This document shows positions 14,572 through 22,685 of a DNA stretch of 29,079 nt, piece by piece. Position numbers and translations under genes: made by a program. Below the pieces are notes generated by a model, which was not told the DNA's origin, did no database searches, and saw only the letters and a program-made list of their open reading frames with translations. Source of the stretch: a virus; the IMG/VR virus record IMGVR_UViG_3300035388_000084, positions 1 through 29,079 of that record; one strand, given 5' to 3'. Each line of letters starts with the position of its first letter. Positions within the stretch are counted from its first letter, which is position 1.

Positions 14572-15534
14572 ATGCCATTTAAAGTAAGCGATGAATCAGT
14601 TAATAGTTATGGTGTTAGAATTCTTAGCACAGGCGGTGATTTTTCTCAATTTGAGAAAAATCCTTTAATGCTTTATGATCATGATGACTACAAGCGACTT
14701 CCGATAGGGATTTGGGAAAATCTAACAGTTCTTAAAAACAATGATATAACTGCCGATCCTGTATTTGATGTAGATGATGAGTTTGCTTTGGCTATAAAAA
14801 AGAAAGTAGATAAAAACTACATCAAAATGGCATCACTGGGTATTATTCCTTTAGAGTGGTCTGATGATCCTGAAATGATGCTCCCCGGTCAGGTTGGTGT
14901 TACAGTTACTAAATGGATTCTACGTGAAATAAGTATTACACCTTTCGGCTCAAATAAAAACGCCTTTAAGCTTTACGATAAGCTTGGCAATATTATAAAT
15001 CTAAGTGAAAATACAACATTTTTTAAAACAAACAAAAAAGAAGAAATGAGCGACTCAAAAGACACTTTACGAGTTATGCTGACCGCTGGTTTAAGTCTTT
15101 CCGATAAACTTACTGATAGTGAGTTGATTCGTGAAGTTTTGAAGTTAAACCAAGACAATCAGCAATTAAAATTAAAAGTTAAAACCTTTGAAGAAAATGA
15201 AACAGAGCAGGCAGAAGCCATAGAGCTAAGCGCAAAAGAAGGATTGATTACAGCAGCTGTTGAAGCTAAGAAAATCACCTTAAAGCAAAAACCCGCTTAT
15301 ATGACTATGGCACTTGCTGATCTTAAATTAGCTTTTGAAGGAATGCCTGTTCCGCAAAACCTAAGTGATTTAGGTGGAGGTTCTAAATTACCTAAAGAAC
15401 GTGAAACTTGGTCTTTCTCTGATTGGACTAAGAATGATTCAAATGGATTACTGAATCTAAAAGAAAGTGATCCTGAAAAGTATAAAGAGCTTTTCAAAAG
15501 TGAATATGGTGTTGAACCTAAAAATATGAAGTAA
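14572..15534 (+). CDS. Prohead protease fused to scaffold
   Basis: 320 aa. Residues 1-140 look like a caudovirus prohead serine protease: NPLMLYDHD with His37 and a KMASLGIIPLEWS strand with Ser88 as the likely catalytic pair, then REISITPFGSN. From about residue 155 on the protein is helical and charged like a scaffold, ending in a Trp/Ser segment (ETWSFSDWTKND). The enzyme would cut scaffold and capsid proteins during head maturation. It heads the rightward late operon and its TAA overlaps the capsid ATG. Mu instead makes protease I and scaffold Z from one nested gene; an internal start here fits that plan. Confidence 0.8.
   Translation: MPFKVSDESVNSYGVRILSTGGDFSQFEKNPLMLYDHDDYKRLPIGIWENLTVLKNNDITADPVFDVDDEFALAIKKKVDKNYIKMASLGIIPLEWSDDPEMMLPGQVGVTVTKWILREISITPFGSNKNAFKLYDKLGNIINLSENTTFFKTNKKEEMSDSKDTLRVMLTAGLSLSDKLTDSELIREVLKLNQDNQQLKLKVKTFEENETEQAEAIELSAKEGLITAAVEAKKITLKQKPAYMTMALADLKLAFEGMPVPQNLSDLGGGSKLPKERETWSFSDWTKNDSNGLLNLKESDPEKYKELFKSEYGVEPKNMK
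15046..15534 (+). CDS. Candidate internal-start scaffold protein (nested)
   Basis: An in-frame ATG at 15046 (Met159 of the protease-scaffold), preceded by a purine run AAAAAAGAAGAA, would give a 162-aa scaffold without protease, the same arrangement as Mu I and Z or lambda C and Nu3. The segment is helical and charged as scaffolds are. The start is inferred from context. Confidence 0.45.
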   Translation: MSDSKDTLRVMLTAGLSLSDKLTDSELIREVLKLNQDNQQLKLKVKTFEENETEQAEAIELSAKEGLITAAVEAKKITLKQKPAYMTMALADLKLAFEGMPVPQNLSDLGGGSKLPKERETWSFSDWTKNDSNGLLNLKESDPEKYKELFKSEYGVEPKNMK

Positions 15535-16451
15535 TGGCTATTGAAAAGGAAATTTGGAGAAAAGACATTCAGGAAGCGGTATTTGATGACAATTCGTTTC
15601 TTGATGATGCATTTAATGCGGATGAGAATGTAATTGGTGGTGCTGTTGTTCATATTCCACAATCGGGTGGTGCAGGTAACATTGAAAAGAACAGAAGTAC
15701 ATTCCCTGCTACTATTCGTAGAAGAACTGATACGGACATTGTTTATGTTTTAGATGAGTACACTTCCGATCCTGTAAAAATTACAGATGCTGATAAGAAG
15801 GAATTAAGTTACGACAAACGTAAAAGTGTAATTGGCGAAGATACAGAAGCTGTTAAGCAATTAGTTGCTGATGACTTTCTTTATAAATGGGCATCTTCTT
15901 TACCTGCTGGAAGCATCTTATTAACAACTGGTGATGCTGTTGCAGCATCTGCACCGGGAGCTACTGGACAAAGATTGGCGGCTGTATTGGGTGACTTGCA
16001 AAGAGCGCAAACAGAAATGGATGCACAAGGTGTTTCTGAAGCTAACAGATTTGCTATGATTCCTGCACGTTTAAGAGCGCAGTTGTTTCCTATTGGTAGT
16101 GCTGTAATTCAAGCAATGATGCAAAATGTTACCCCTGAAGAGCGCAAAAAGGGTATTATTGGTGAGGTTTGTGGCTTTAAATTACGAAGTAGAACTAAAG
16201 CTGCTATCTATTCCAATGCAGGTACTTTAAAAGCACCGGGGGCTGTTTCTGCTGTCGATGATGATGAAGCTATTGTTTGTTGGCAAAAGAACGCTGTTGA
16301 GCGTGCAAAAGGTACTATTGATTTCTTCGAAGATTTGAAGAATCCTACTGAGTACGGTGATATCTACTCAATGCTTGTTCGTGCAGGTGGTCGTAGACGT
16401 AGAGCCGATGATACAGGAGTAATTACTATCAGACAAGCTAAGGCTGCATAA
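15534..16451 (+). CDS. Major capsid protein (Mu T-like, HK97 fold)
   Basis: 305 aa, coupled to the protease-scaffold stop by a TAATG overlap. The sequence has the order expected for Mu gpT-like capsids: N-terminal arm with LDDAFNADENV and VVHIPQSGGAGN, an E-loop-like stretch of Arg and Thr (RSTFPATIRRRTDTDIVYVL), a spine-helix region (GQRLAAVLGDLQRAQTEMDA) and NRFAMIPARLRAQLF, and a C-terminal strand ending TGVITIRQAKA. Size and place agree. It forms the icosahedral shell. No cement protein gene follows; the lysis genes do. Confidence 0.88.
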   Translation: MAIEKEIWRKDIQEAVFDDNSFLDDAFNADENVIGGAVVHIPQSGGAGNIEKNRSTFPATIRRRTDTDIVYVLDEYTSDPVKITDADKKELSYDKRKSVIGEDTEAVKQLVADDFLYKWASSLPAGSILLTTGDAVAASAPGATGQRLAAVLGDLQRAQTEMDAQGVSEANRFAMIPARLRAQLFPIGSAVIQAMMQNVTPEERKKGIIGEVCGFKLRSRTKAAIYSNAGTLKAPGAVSAVDDDEAIVCWQKNAVERAKGTIDFFEDLKNPTEYGDIYSMLVRAGGRRRRADDTGVITIRQAKAA

Positions 16452-16469
16452 TTTAATCCGGTATAATCT

Positions 16470-16658
16470 ATGAACGACACTTTTTATTGTGCCGCTAAAG
16501 GAACTGGAGGCAGTCTTCTGGCAATGATCTTCGGGTTTATTGATGTAAACGGCTTGTTAAGTGCCTTTTTATTTGGAGCTGCCGGGGCACTGGGTGGCGT
16601 AGTAATAAAGTATATTTCAAAAAGTATAAAAAAATGGAGAGAATCAAAAAAATCATAA
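16470..16658 (+). CDS. Small membrane protein, holin-like
   Basis: 62 aa with one long or two short hydrophobic segments (residues ~12-47, rich in Gly, Ala, Leu, Phe) and a basic C-terminus (KSIKKWRESKKS). Size, charge pattern and position right before another membrane protein and the endolysin fit a class II/III holin that would open the inner membrane at lysis. It overlaps the next gene by 25 nt. Confidence 0.6.
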   Translation: MNDTFYCAAKGTGGSLLAMIFGFIDVNGLLSAFLFGAAGALGGVVIKYISKSIKKWRESKKS

Positions 16659-17008
16659 ATAATTTTTTCAAGCGTTGGAATGAGTTTTTACCCTTCCTGC
16701 TTGCGCTACCAATTTGGTGGTTATCGGGTTTTGTTACCCGAATGATTGACCCAACAGCCGGGACTGATGATCTTGGATTATTCCAAGCCTTAGTATTTGG
16801 TTTAGTAATCTATTTTGCTGCATGTGCATTCTCATGGTTCGCTTTACGAACTATTTTCCCAACAATAGGGAAATATGTGGATGATCAGCTTGGAAAAGAA
16901 TTTGAAGAAAGTGGTGCTTCAGGTCGATGGGATCGGCAATATTTTGCACTCATTATGTTTGCCATTTACTTCTTCGGTGCAATAATTATTTTAACAAATA
17001 CAATTTAA
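16634..17008 (+). CDS. Three-helix membrane protein of lysis cassette
   Basis: 124 aa. Hydrophobic helices at about residues 18-35, 49-73 and 101-122, with a basic N-terminus and an acidic loop between helices two and three. It sits between the holin-like gene and the endolysin, so it may be a holin, antiholin or other membrane part of lysis. I do not recognise the family. The next gene starts 1 nt after its stop. Confidence 0.6.
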   Translation: MERIKKIINNFFKRWNEFLPFLLALPIWWLSGFVTRMIDPTAGTDDLGLFQALVFGLVIYFAACAFSWFALRTIFPTIGKYVDDQLGKEFEESGASGRWDRQYFALIMFAIYFFGAIIILTNTI

Positions 17009-17009
17009 T

Positions 17010-17543
17010 ATGAAAAGTATTTTATTATTAATGACAATCTTATGCTTGTTTATTGTTCCACAGGCTCAAACTGTGAGGGATCAGGTTGAACAAACCTACC
17101 TGTCGCAACTTGGAGTTAGAGAACTAACAGGGCATAATGATGGGCAGGAAGTTGAGACTTACCTGCAAAGCACAGGCTTAGACAAAGGTTATGCGTGGTG
17201 CGCTGCGTATGTTAACTACTGTTTAATAGAGTGTGCTGTGGAAACACCAAAAGGGGCTGCATGGTCGCCAAATTGGTTTCCTCAAAACAAAGTAGTTTAT
17301 AAACGTGGTAATGATCCACCCTTATACTTTCCGCAAAAAGGCGATGTATTTGGAATCTACTTTGCAAGCAAGAAAAGAATTGCACACGTTGGTTTTATCC
17401 ATTACTGGAAGCATGGTAGTAATTATGTCACGACCGTGGAAGGGAATACTAATTTGGCAGGATCACGTGAAGGCGATGGAGTATATAAAAAACGTAGACT
17501 TAAACGGCAAGTGTACGAAGTTGCTAACTGGATAGACACTTAA
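17010..17543 (+). CDS. Secreted CHAP-type endolysin
   Basis: 177 aa. A signal peptide (residues ~1-20, basic start, hydrophobic core, PQAQ) would take it through the Sec route. The mature part is a CHAP/NlpC-like cysteine amidohydrolase: Cys64 in GYAWCAAYVNYC, His126 in RIAHVGFIH, and Glu144-Gly-Asn in the third motif. It would cut peptide cross-links or the amide bond of peptidoglycan. Having its own signal means lysis timing could depend on secretion rather than a large-hole holin. It lies in a tight lysis cassette with membrane proteins on both sides. Confidence 0.85.
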   Translation: MKSILLLMTILCLFIVPQAQTVRDQVEQTYLSQLGVRELTGHNDGQEVETYLQSTGLDKGYAWCAAYVNYCLIECAVETPKGAAWSPNWFPQNKVVYKRGNDPPLYFPQKGDVFGIYFASKKRIAHVGFIHYWKHGSNYVTTVEGNTNLAGSREGDGVYKKRRLKRQVYEVANWIDT

Positions 17544-17545
17544 GT

Positions 17546-17785
17546 ATGAAGAAAATCATTATAGGTGTTTTGATCGGGTTTATTCTAGGCTTTGCCAGTG
17601 GGGCATTGTTTGATTCTAAATTGCTTGACAAACCTGAAGTTGTAAATCAAAACAAAGTAAGAGTTAAGCAAAGGGTTAAAGGTACTGGAAATAGTGTAGA
17701 AACTGAGTACCAAGATAACCAAGTAATTGAAATTGAAAGTAAAACCAAAAAAAGAAGGAGAAAAAGAAATGAAGGCGAATCATAA
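17546..17785 (+). CDS. Single-pass membrane protein, possible spanin
   Basis: 79 aa: an N-terminal membrane helix (IIIGVLIGFILGFASGALF, residues 4-22) and a charged tail of about 55 residues that ends in a Lys/Arg run. Placed right behind the endolysin as Rz-type inner-membrane spanins are, it could be one, but no matching outer-membrane lipoprotein gene is seen. The next gene overlaps its end by 17 nt. Confidence 0.55.
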   Translation: MKKIIIGVLIGFILGFASGALFDSKLLDKPEVVNQNKVRVKQRVKGTGNSVETEYQDNQVIEIESKTKKRRRKRNEGES

Positions 17786-18104
17786 AAAATACTTTGATAG
17801 TCATCCAAAAGAAAAAGAATTCCATTTTACAAAGGATGGTCTTGCTTTTCGAAATAAGGGTACTGCTGAACAGCACCAAAAAACCTTAACAGGTAAAATT
17901 ACAGGTGTTGAATCGGTTAAGCGCAACGAGAAAGTAGAAAAGCCTGAGGAGGTTGAGAATAAACTTTCTGAGATGAAATCAGAAGAATTAGAAGCTCTTT
18001 TAGTTGAAACTCAGCAGTTGTTAACTGATGCCGATGAAGCTGATAAGGATGCTTTGGAGTTAAAGCTTGTTGAGATTGAAGTTGCAATTGAAAATTTAGA
18101 CTAA
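17769..18104 (+). CDS. Small acidic protein upstream of sheath, unknown
   Basis: 111 aa from ATG 17769, which has the clearest Shine-Dalgarno in the window (AAGGAG about 12 nt upstream); the frame is open upstream to 17727 but that part lies inside the spanin-like gene. The N-terminal ~35 residues (FHFTKDGLAFRNKGTAEQHQ) form a small compact motif. The acidic C-terminal half is two or more helices rich in Glu and Leu. It ends 1 nt before the sheath gene. Its position suggests a head-tail or tail completion role, but the family is not recognised. Confidence 0.65.
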   Translation: MKANHKKYFDSHPKEKEFHFTKDGLAFRNKGTAEQHQKTLTGKITGVESVKRNEKVEKPEEVENKLSEMKSEELEALLVETQQLLTDADEADKDALELKLVEIEVAIENLD

Positions 18105-18105
18105 G

Positions 18106-19296
18106 ATGGGTGGAATTCCAAATGTATCATTTGAATATGGTGAAAGTGCATTAGGTGGAATTAATCCAACTGCTGACGGCATTGCCGGGTTAATTGTACC
18201 CGGTATTGCTGTCGCAGGATTGGCACTTTCTACTCCTAAAGCCGTTTTTAGCCTTGCTGAAGTGGAAGCTTTAGGCATTAATGAAGCTTACGATACTGCA
18301 AACAGCGTGAATGCTTATGCCGAGATAAAGGATTTTTATTCTTGGATGGGTGATAGTGCTGAATTGTGGATTATGATTGTAACACAAGATACTCTGCTTG
18401 CCGATATTTGCGACAAAACCAAAGACCTTGCAAAGAAACTATTACTTAACTGCAATGGTAGAATCAAAATTTGGGGTGTTTCTATAATGCGTTCGGTAGG
18501 ATATGTTCCTGTTATTACTGATGGTATTGATGCTGATATATGGGCAGGTTCTTTAAATGCTCAAGCATTGCGTGAAGAAATGGCAATGAACTATTTTATA
18601 CCTACTCGTGCAATTTTACCTGCTCGTGCTTGGGATGGTGAGGCTGCAAACCTTAAAGACTTGAAATTAAGCTCTGAAAATGGGGTTCAATTTACTATGC
18701 ATGGAAGAGCAGGATCAAAAGAAGCTCGTGTTGGATTCTTACTGGGCTTATATGCCGTAATTTCTGTACAACGTAATCCGGGGCGTGTACGTTCGGGTGA
18801 TCTTGGATTAGCTGAAGGAGCTGTTTACTTAACCGATGGTGTTAGTACTCCTGAAACAATTGGAGCTGTTCAAAACACTATTCACGATAAAGGATATCTT
18901 TTCCCTATAAAGCGATTTGGTAAGAACGGTTATTTCTATAACGATGATCCTATAGCAACATCTAACGCAGATGATTTTGTAAGTTTTGCTCGTGGTAGAG
19001 TAATGGATAAAGTACAGCGTTTAGCTTATGAATCTTATCTTGAGTTTATAAACGATGATTACGAAACTGAGCCTGATGGAAGCATAAGCCCAGTTGAATT
19101 GAAACGTTTGCAAGGAGGTATTGATGATCTTGTAAATGCAGAGATGACAGCTGCAAAAGAAATCAGCGGTTTCCGTTCTCTTGTTCCCTTAGTTCAGGAT
19201 GTTGTAGGTAAAACGAAAGTAATACTTAAAGTACGTCCAAGGGCTTATCATAAAGAAATTAATGTTGAATTAGGATTTGAAACAACTAGTGAATAA
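18106..19296 (+). CDS. Contractile tail sheath protein (DUF2586)
   Basis: 396 aa of the DUF2586 type, a tail sheath family distinct from the larger P2 and T4 sheaths. Order of features: a glycine-rich start (GIPNVSFEYGESALGG), a helix-rich middle with SWMGDSAELWIMIV, an IPTRAILPARAW segment, LLGLYAVISVQRNPGRVRSG, and a C-terminal RPRAYHKEINVELGF strand, the region that in sheaths donates a strand to a neighbour. It forms the contracting outer tube and makes this a myovirus-type particle. Its stop overlaps the tube start by 1 nt. Confidence 0.88.
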   Translation: MGGIPNVSFEYGESALGGINPTADGIAGLIVPGIAVAGLALSTPKAVFSLAEVEALGINEAYDTANSVNAYAEIKDFYSWMGDSAELWIMIVTQDTLLADICDKTKDLAKKLLLNCNGRIKIWGVSIMRSVGYVPVITDGIDADIWAGSLNAQALREEMAMNYFIPTRAILPARAWDGEAANLKDLKLSSENGVQFTMHGRAGSKEARVGFLLGLYAVISVQRNPGRVRSGDLGLAEGAVYLTDGVSTPETIGAVQNTIHDKGYLFPIKRFGKNGYFYNDDPIATSNADDFVSFARGRVMDKVQRLAYESYLEFINDDYETEPDGSISPVELKRLQGGIDDLVNAEMTAAKEISGFRSLVPLVQDVVGKTKVILKVRPRAYHKEINVELGFETTSE

Positions 19297-19739
19297 TGGC
19301 TTTTAGTACAAAAACAGCGCAATACGCATGGAAAAATCTCAAGTTATTAGTCGATGGTCGATTAATAACAGAGTTAACGGATATTGAATACGGTTCTGAA
19401 AAGAATTTAGAAGAAATATTCGGAGCTGGTGATGAAGCTCAGTTCATTGGCGAAGGAAATAAAACGACTTCAGGAAGCATGGAAATGCTTCAAAGTGGTT
19501 ACGAGGCTCTTGTTGAAGAAGCTAAGAAACGTGGTGGTAATGATGTTACGGATTTAGAAGTAACGGCTGTTATTGCTTATATCCCAAAAACAACTGATAC
19601 TGCTTTGCTTAATAAAACGATTGTTGACCGTGCTGTCGGCATTAAGTTTTCAAAGGGAGGTAAGAAATTTAGCCAGGGAAATACGCACATAAAAGTAGCT
19701 CTTCCTTTTAAGGCTTTGCGAATTGAAAATCAAATTTAA
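19296..19739 (+). CDS. Tail tube protein (Mu M-like)
   Basis: 147 aa. A beta-rich protein with the tube pattern: KNLKLLVDGRLITELTDIEYG at the N-terminus, a long loop FGAGDEAQFIGEGNKTTSGS, and a terminal strand pair NTHIKVALPFKALRIENQI. It would polymerise into the inner tube around the tape measure. Directly coupled to the sheath gene, as in Mu (L then M). Good confidence from position and fold pattern. Confidence 0.82.
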   Translation: MAFSTKTAQYAWKNLKLLVDGRLITELTDIEYGSEKNLEEIFGAGDEAQFIGEGNKTTSGSMEMLQSGYEALVEEAKKRGGNDVTDLEVTAVIAYIPKTTDTALLNKTIVDRAVGIKFSKGGKKFSQGNTHIKVALPFKALRIENQI

Positions 19740-19743
19740 ATTG

Positions 19744-19760
19744 TTTAAACACTGATTAAA
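19744..19760 (+). repeat. 17-bp palindrome copy 5 (at chaperone start)
   Basis: TTTAAACA-C-TGATTAAA, one mismatch from the perfect palindrome. It overlaps the A of the ATG at 19760 and fills the 20-nt gap between tube and tail-chaperone genes. Confidence 0.75.
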
Positions 19761-20143
19761 TGAAAGAACAGGAAGAAAAGAAAAAAGCAATCGAGAAAAA
19801 TAAAATAACGATTTCTGAGCGACATCAAGCGAATATAAAAGTATGGAAATCCAAATATGGTAAAGTAAAGCCTTTAGCATTTGTTGAAGGTGAAGAGGTT
19901 AAAGTTATGTTTTTTAGGATTCCAACCCGTGAGGAGTTATCGGCTGCTGAAACTTTGGCAACAAACGAATCAGGAGATGTTGATTTATATACAAAGGCTG
20001 AAAAAACAATGGTTGACTGTTACCTTGGTGGTGACATGAAACTTGAACATATTATAGCCGATGTTGAATTCTTTATGCCAGTAGCTAAAAAAGTTCTTTA
20101 TGAGCTTGTCGTGGAAAAAAAAACGATCTGGATCGACTGCTAA
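19760..20143 (+). CDS. Tail assembly chaperone, short form
   Basis: 127 aa, acidic/helical, made when the ribosome does not shift. It lies between tail tube and tape measure genes, the fixed place for tail assembly chaperones (lambda G, Mu gp41). The N-terminal ~30 residues are charged and helical; a VKVMFFRIPTREELSAAETL region follows. The short form would coat the tape measure during tail growth and is usually absent from virions. Its end overlaps the slip site for the long form. Confidence 0.8.
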   Translation: MKEQEEKKKAIEKNKITISERHQANIKVWKSKYGKVKPLAFVEGEEVKVMFFRIPTREELSAAETLATNESGDVDLYTKAEKTMVDCYLGGDMKLEHIIADVEFFMPVAKKVLYELVVEKKTIWIDC

Positions 20144-20310
20144 CAAAAGCAAAAAAACAAGTACAAGAAGGCTCTGTACAATATATTAATACGCAACTAC
20201 AGTATTACAATGTATGTGCAGAGCCTAATAGTTTAACAGATTACGAGTGGGCTTTAAAATACGCTATGCTTGAAGATATTCGCCAAAAAGAGAAAAACAC
20301 AGTAGAATAA
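19760..20310 (+). CDS. Tail assembly chaperone, -1 frameshift fusion
   Basis: A -1 shift on A_AAA_AAA (20116-20122) within nine A residues lets the ribosome miss the 20141 stop and read 62 more residues (starting NDLDRLLTKAKK, ending QKEKNTVE) to the stop at 20308-20310, 1 nt before the tape measure ATG; total 183 aa. The extra part has no early ATG of its own and reads as a charged helical domain, as the T part of lambda GT does. The organisation is conserved in tailed phages. Confidence 0.85.
20116..20122 (+). other. Slippery heptamer for programmed -1 frameshift
   Basis: A_AAA_AAA in the zero frame, inside an A9 run (20115-20123). A small stem CGAT-CTGG-ATCG (20124-20135) follows directly and may help stall the ribosome. 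No strong pseudoknot is obvious. Confidence 0.75.
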
Positions 20311-20311
20311 C

Positions 20312-22645
20312 ATGGACGGTTACACCTATCTTATAAAAGTTGACAGTAATGGAAATGCTGTTTTACCTGCTTTGGCAAACAATGCAAATAAAGCCGATGT
20401 TTCTTTGCGTAAAGCAGGAACTGGTTCTGAGAAAGCTTTTACAAAAACAGGAACTAGTATTGGTAGGGCTCGTGACGAAATGGGGCGGTTTACTTCAAGC
20501 TCTAAAAGGGGTTTTGGCACATTACAAAGAAGTGCTAACCGTTCAAACGCTACGCTTAGTAAAACAAGAAGTTTACTTGCAGGAATAGGATTAACACTTA
20601 CCGCTGGTGCAATCGCTACTGGTATAATAGGCACTGGTGCAGGCTTTGAGAAAAGCATGAGTAATGTTGCATCCTTAACACAGGCTGCAAAAACCGAACT
20701 TGTAAGTTTAAATCAAGCTGCTCGTGATGCCGGTGCAACAACAGCTTATAGTGCCAAAGAAAGTGCCGATTCAATGGGCTATCTCGCACAGGCAGGCTAT
20801 AAAACAAATCAAATTATAGATGCCTTACCTGCTACTCTAAACCTCGCAGCAGCAGGAAGTCTCGATCTTGCACGAAGTGCCGATATAGCTACCAATATTC
20901 TTAGTCAGTATCGAATGAAGGCACAGGATACTGGGGTTGTTGTAGATCAATTAGCATTTACTCAAGCGAACTTCAATACCAATATTGAAGAAATGTCCGA
21001 TGCCATGAATTATTTCGGACCAACAGCAGCTGCTCTCAAAATTGGATTAAGCGAAAGTAGTGCCACTATCGGATTAATGGCTAATAATGGTTTAAAAGGG
21101 TCTTTAGCTACCAGGGCATTAAGTAGTTCTATCGTTAGGCTTACCAACCCTACAACAAAGATGCAAACTCAAATGGATAAGCTTAATTTAAGTTTTTTCG
21201 ATGGAGAGGGGCATTTTGTAGGAATGGCAGGTATGGTTGATACTTTAAGCAATGGTCTGGAAGGTTTAACCGATAAGCAAAGGCAGGCAGCTTTAAGCAC
21301 TATATTTGGCACTGAAGCAATACAAGAAATTAATATTCTCCTTTCTGAAGGTGGAGAAAAGATACGTGATTGGACTGAGAAACTTGATGGTGCTGAAGGT
21401 GCTGCCAAACGAATGGCTGATACAAAACTGGATAATCTTGCAGGTGATTTTCAAATATTGAAAAGTACTTCGCAGGAATTTGCATTGGGGTTTCATGAGA
21501 AAATAAATCCTACGTTAAGAGCATTAACCAAAGAAGCAACTTTATTTATTCGAAGTATGGATACTAAAGAAGTGGGGTTGTATGCTCAAAAGTTCTTTTT
21601 AGGTTTAAGAAAAGGATTAATATGGTTAGAAAAAAATAAAAGAACAATTGTTGGCATAGGTAAGGGTTATGTTACTTTAAAGGTTGCCATGCTTGCATAT
21701 AATGCAGGCACAAGAGCAGGGACACTCATAACAGGAGCTTATAATGCTACACTGGTATTAACAAAAACAGGAGCTTCAGGTGCAACATTGGCGGTTCGTG
21801 GTTTAAATACAGCCTTAAAAGCAAATCCTTTTGGTCTTATATTAGGGGCAATTACAGCTGTTGTTGCTGCTGTTACTTTATTTAGAGATAGAACAAAAGA
21901 GGCTACAGCCGAACAAATAAGGCTTAATAATATAAAGCTGCAAGGTGAAGTTTTTGAAAAGGAAGCTAACGAATTAAGATATGAAACGTCAGGAACGCTA
22001 GCAAAAATTGATGCAAAACCTCTTGGTGATCTTAATGAGCGTCAATTAAAACAATTGCATGATGAAGCTTCTATTCGTTTAGAAAGAGCTGAAGATTTTC
22101 TATTTGACTTAGAAGGGAAGTCGGGTGTTAATTTAAGAGATTATGATGCTTTAGCTTCCCAAATTTCTGAGGAAGAAAGTAAAGAATGGTCAGAAAATTC
22201 AACTGAAATGAGCTCAGACGAGCTCCAAGCTTATATGGGATTAACTTCCAAGAAAGCTAAGTTGGATAAAATGGGGCAAAAACTTGAAGGAGCGACTCTT
22301 ACAACTGGTAAAATAACAGTAGGTGAATTAAGAGATTTACTATCTCAGAATGAAAGTATTATTAACAAAACCAAATCATTAATCAAAGATGAAACGGTAA
22401 CAGGTTTAGGTGTATCGGGATCGGGTGTAAGTGGATCAGGAACCGCAAGCGAAATGAGTGAGCGAATTGTAAGCGGTGGTACTTCACAAAAAATAGTAAA
22501 TGTTAGTTTAGGTAAGTTTTTAGATGAAGTAGTTTTTAATGTGAATGGTGCAAGTGATGTAATAGACCGAAAAGATGAAATTCTAGAAACATTTATGGAA
22601 GGATTCTCAAGAGTGTTAAATAGTGCAAATCAAATGGTAAACTAA
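20312..22645 (+). CDS. Tail tape measure protein
   Basis: 777 aa of the TP901-type tape measure family. The conserved core runs from about residue 110 to 350: FEKSMSNVASLTQAAKTELV, ARDAGATTAYSAKESADSM, ALPATLNLAAAGSLDLARSA, and later ALSTIFGTEAIQEINILL. Hydrophobic stretches near residues 90-108 and 508-525 suit DNA injection through the membrane. The rest is helical. By the usual ~1.5 angstrom per residue the tail would be about 115 nm long. It starts 1 nt after the chaperone fusion ends. A Gly/Ser-rich patch (GVSGSGVSGSG, ~705-720) separates the C-terminal end. Confidence 0.93.
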   Translation: MDGYTYLIKVDSNGNAVLPALANNANKADVSLRKAGTGSEKAFTKTGTSIGRARDEMGRFTSSSKRGFGTLQRSANRSNATLSKTRSLLAGIGLTLTAGAIATGIIGTGAGFEKSMSNVASLTQAAKTELVSLNQAARDAGATTAYSAKESADSMGYLAQAGYKTNQIIDALPATLNLAAAGSLDLARSADIATNILSQYRMKAQDTGVVVDQLAFTQANFNTNIEEMSDAMNYFGPTAAALKIGLSESSATIGLMANNGLKGSLATRALSSSIVRLTNPTTKMQTQMDKLNLSFFDGEGHFVGMAGMVDTLSNGLEGLTDKQRQAALSTIFGTEAIQEINILLSEGGEKIRDWTEKLDGAEGAAKRMADTKLDNLAGDFQILKSTSQEFALGFHEKINPTLRALTKEATLFIRSMDTKEVGLYAQKFFLGLRKGLIWLEKNKRTIVGIGKGYVTLKVAMLAYNAGTRAGTLITGAYNATLVLTKTGASGATLAVRGLNTALKANPFGLILGAITAVVAAVTLFRDRTKEATAEQIRLNNIKLQGEVFEKEANELRYETSGTLAKIDAKPLGDLNERQLKQLHDEASIRLERAEDFLFDLEGKSGVNLRDYDALASQISEEESKEWSENSTEMSSDELQAYMGLTSKKAKLDKMGQKLEGATLTTGKITVGELRDLLSQNESIINKTKSLIKDETVTGLGVSGSGVSGSGTASEMSERIVSGGTSQKIVNVSLGKFLDEVVFNVNGASDVIDRKDEILETFMEGFSRVLNSANQMVN

Positions 22646-22685
22646 ATCTCATGAACACCTATAAAAAATTAAATATTAGTGAATA

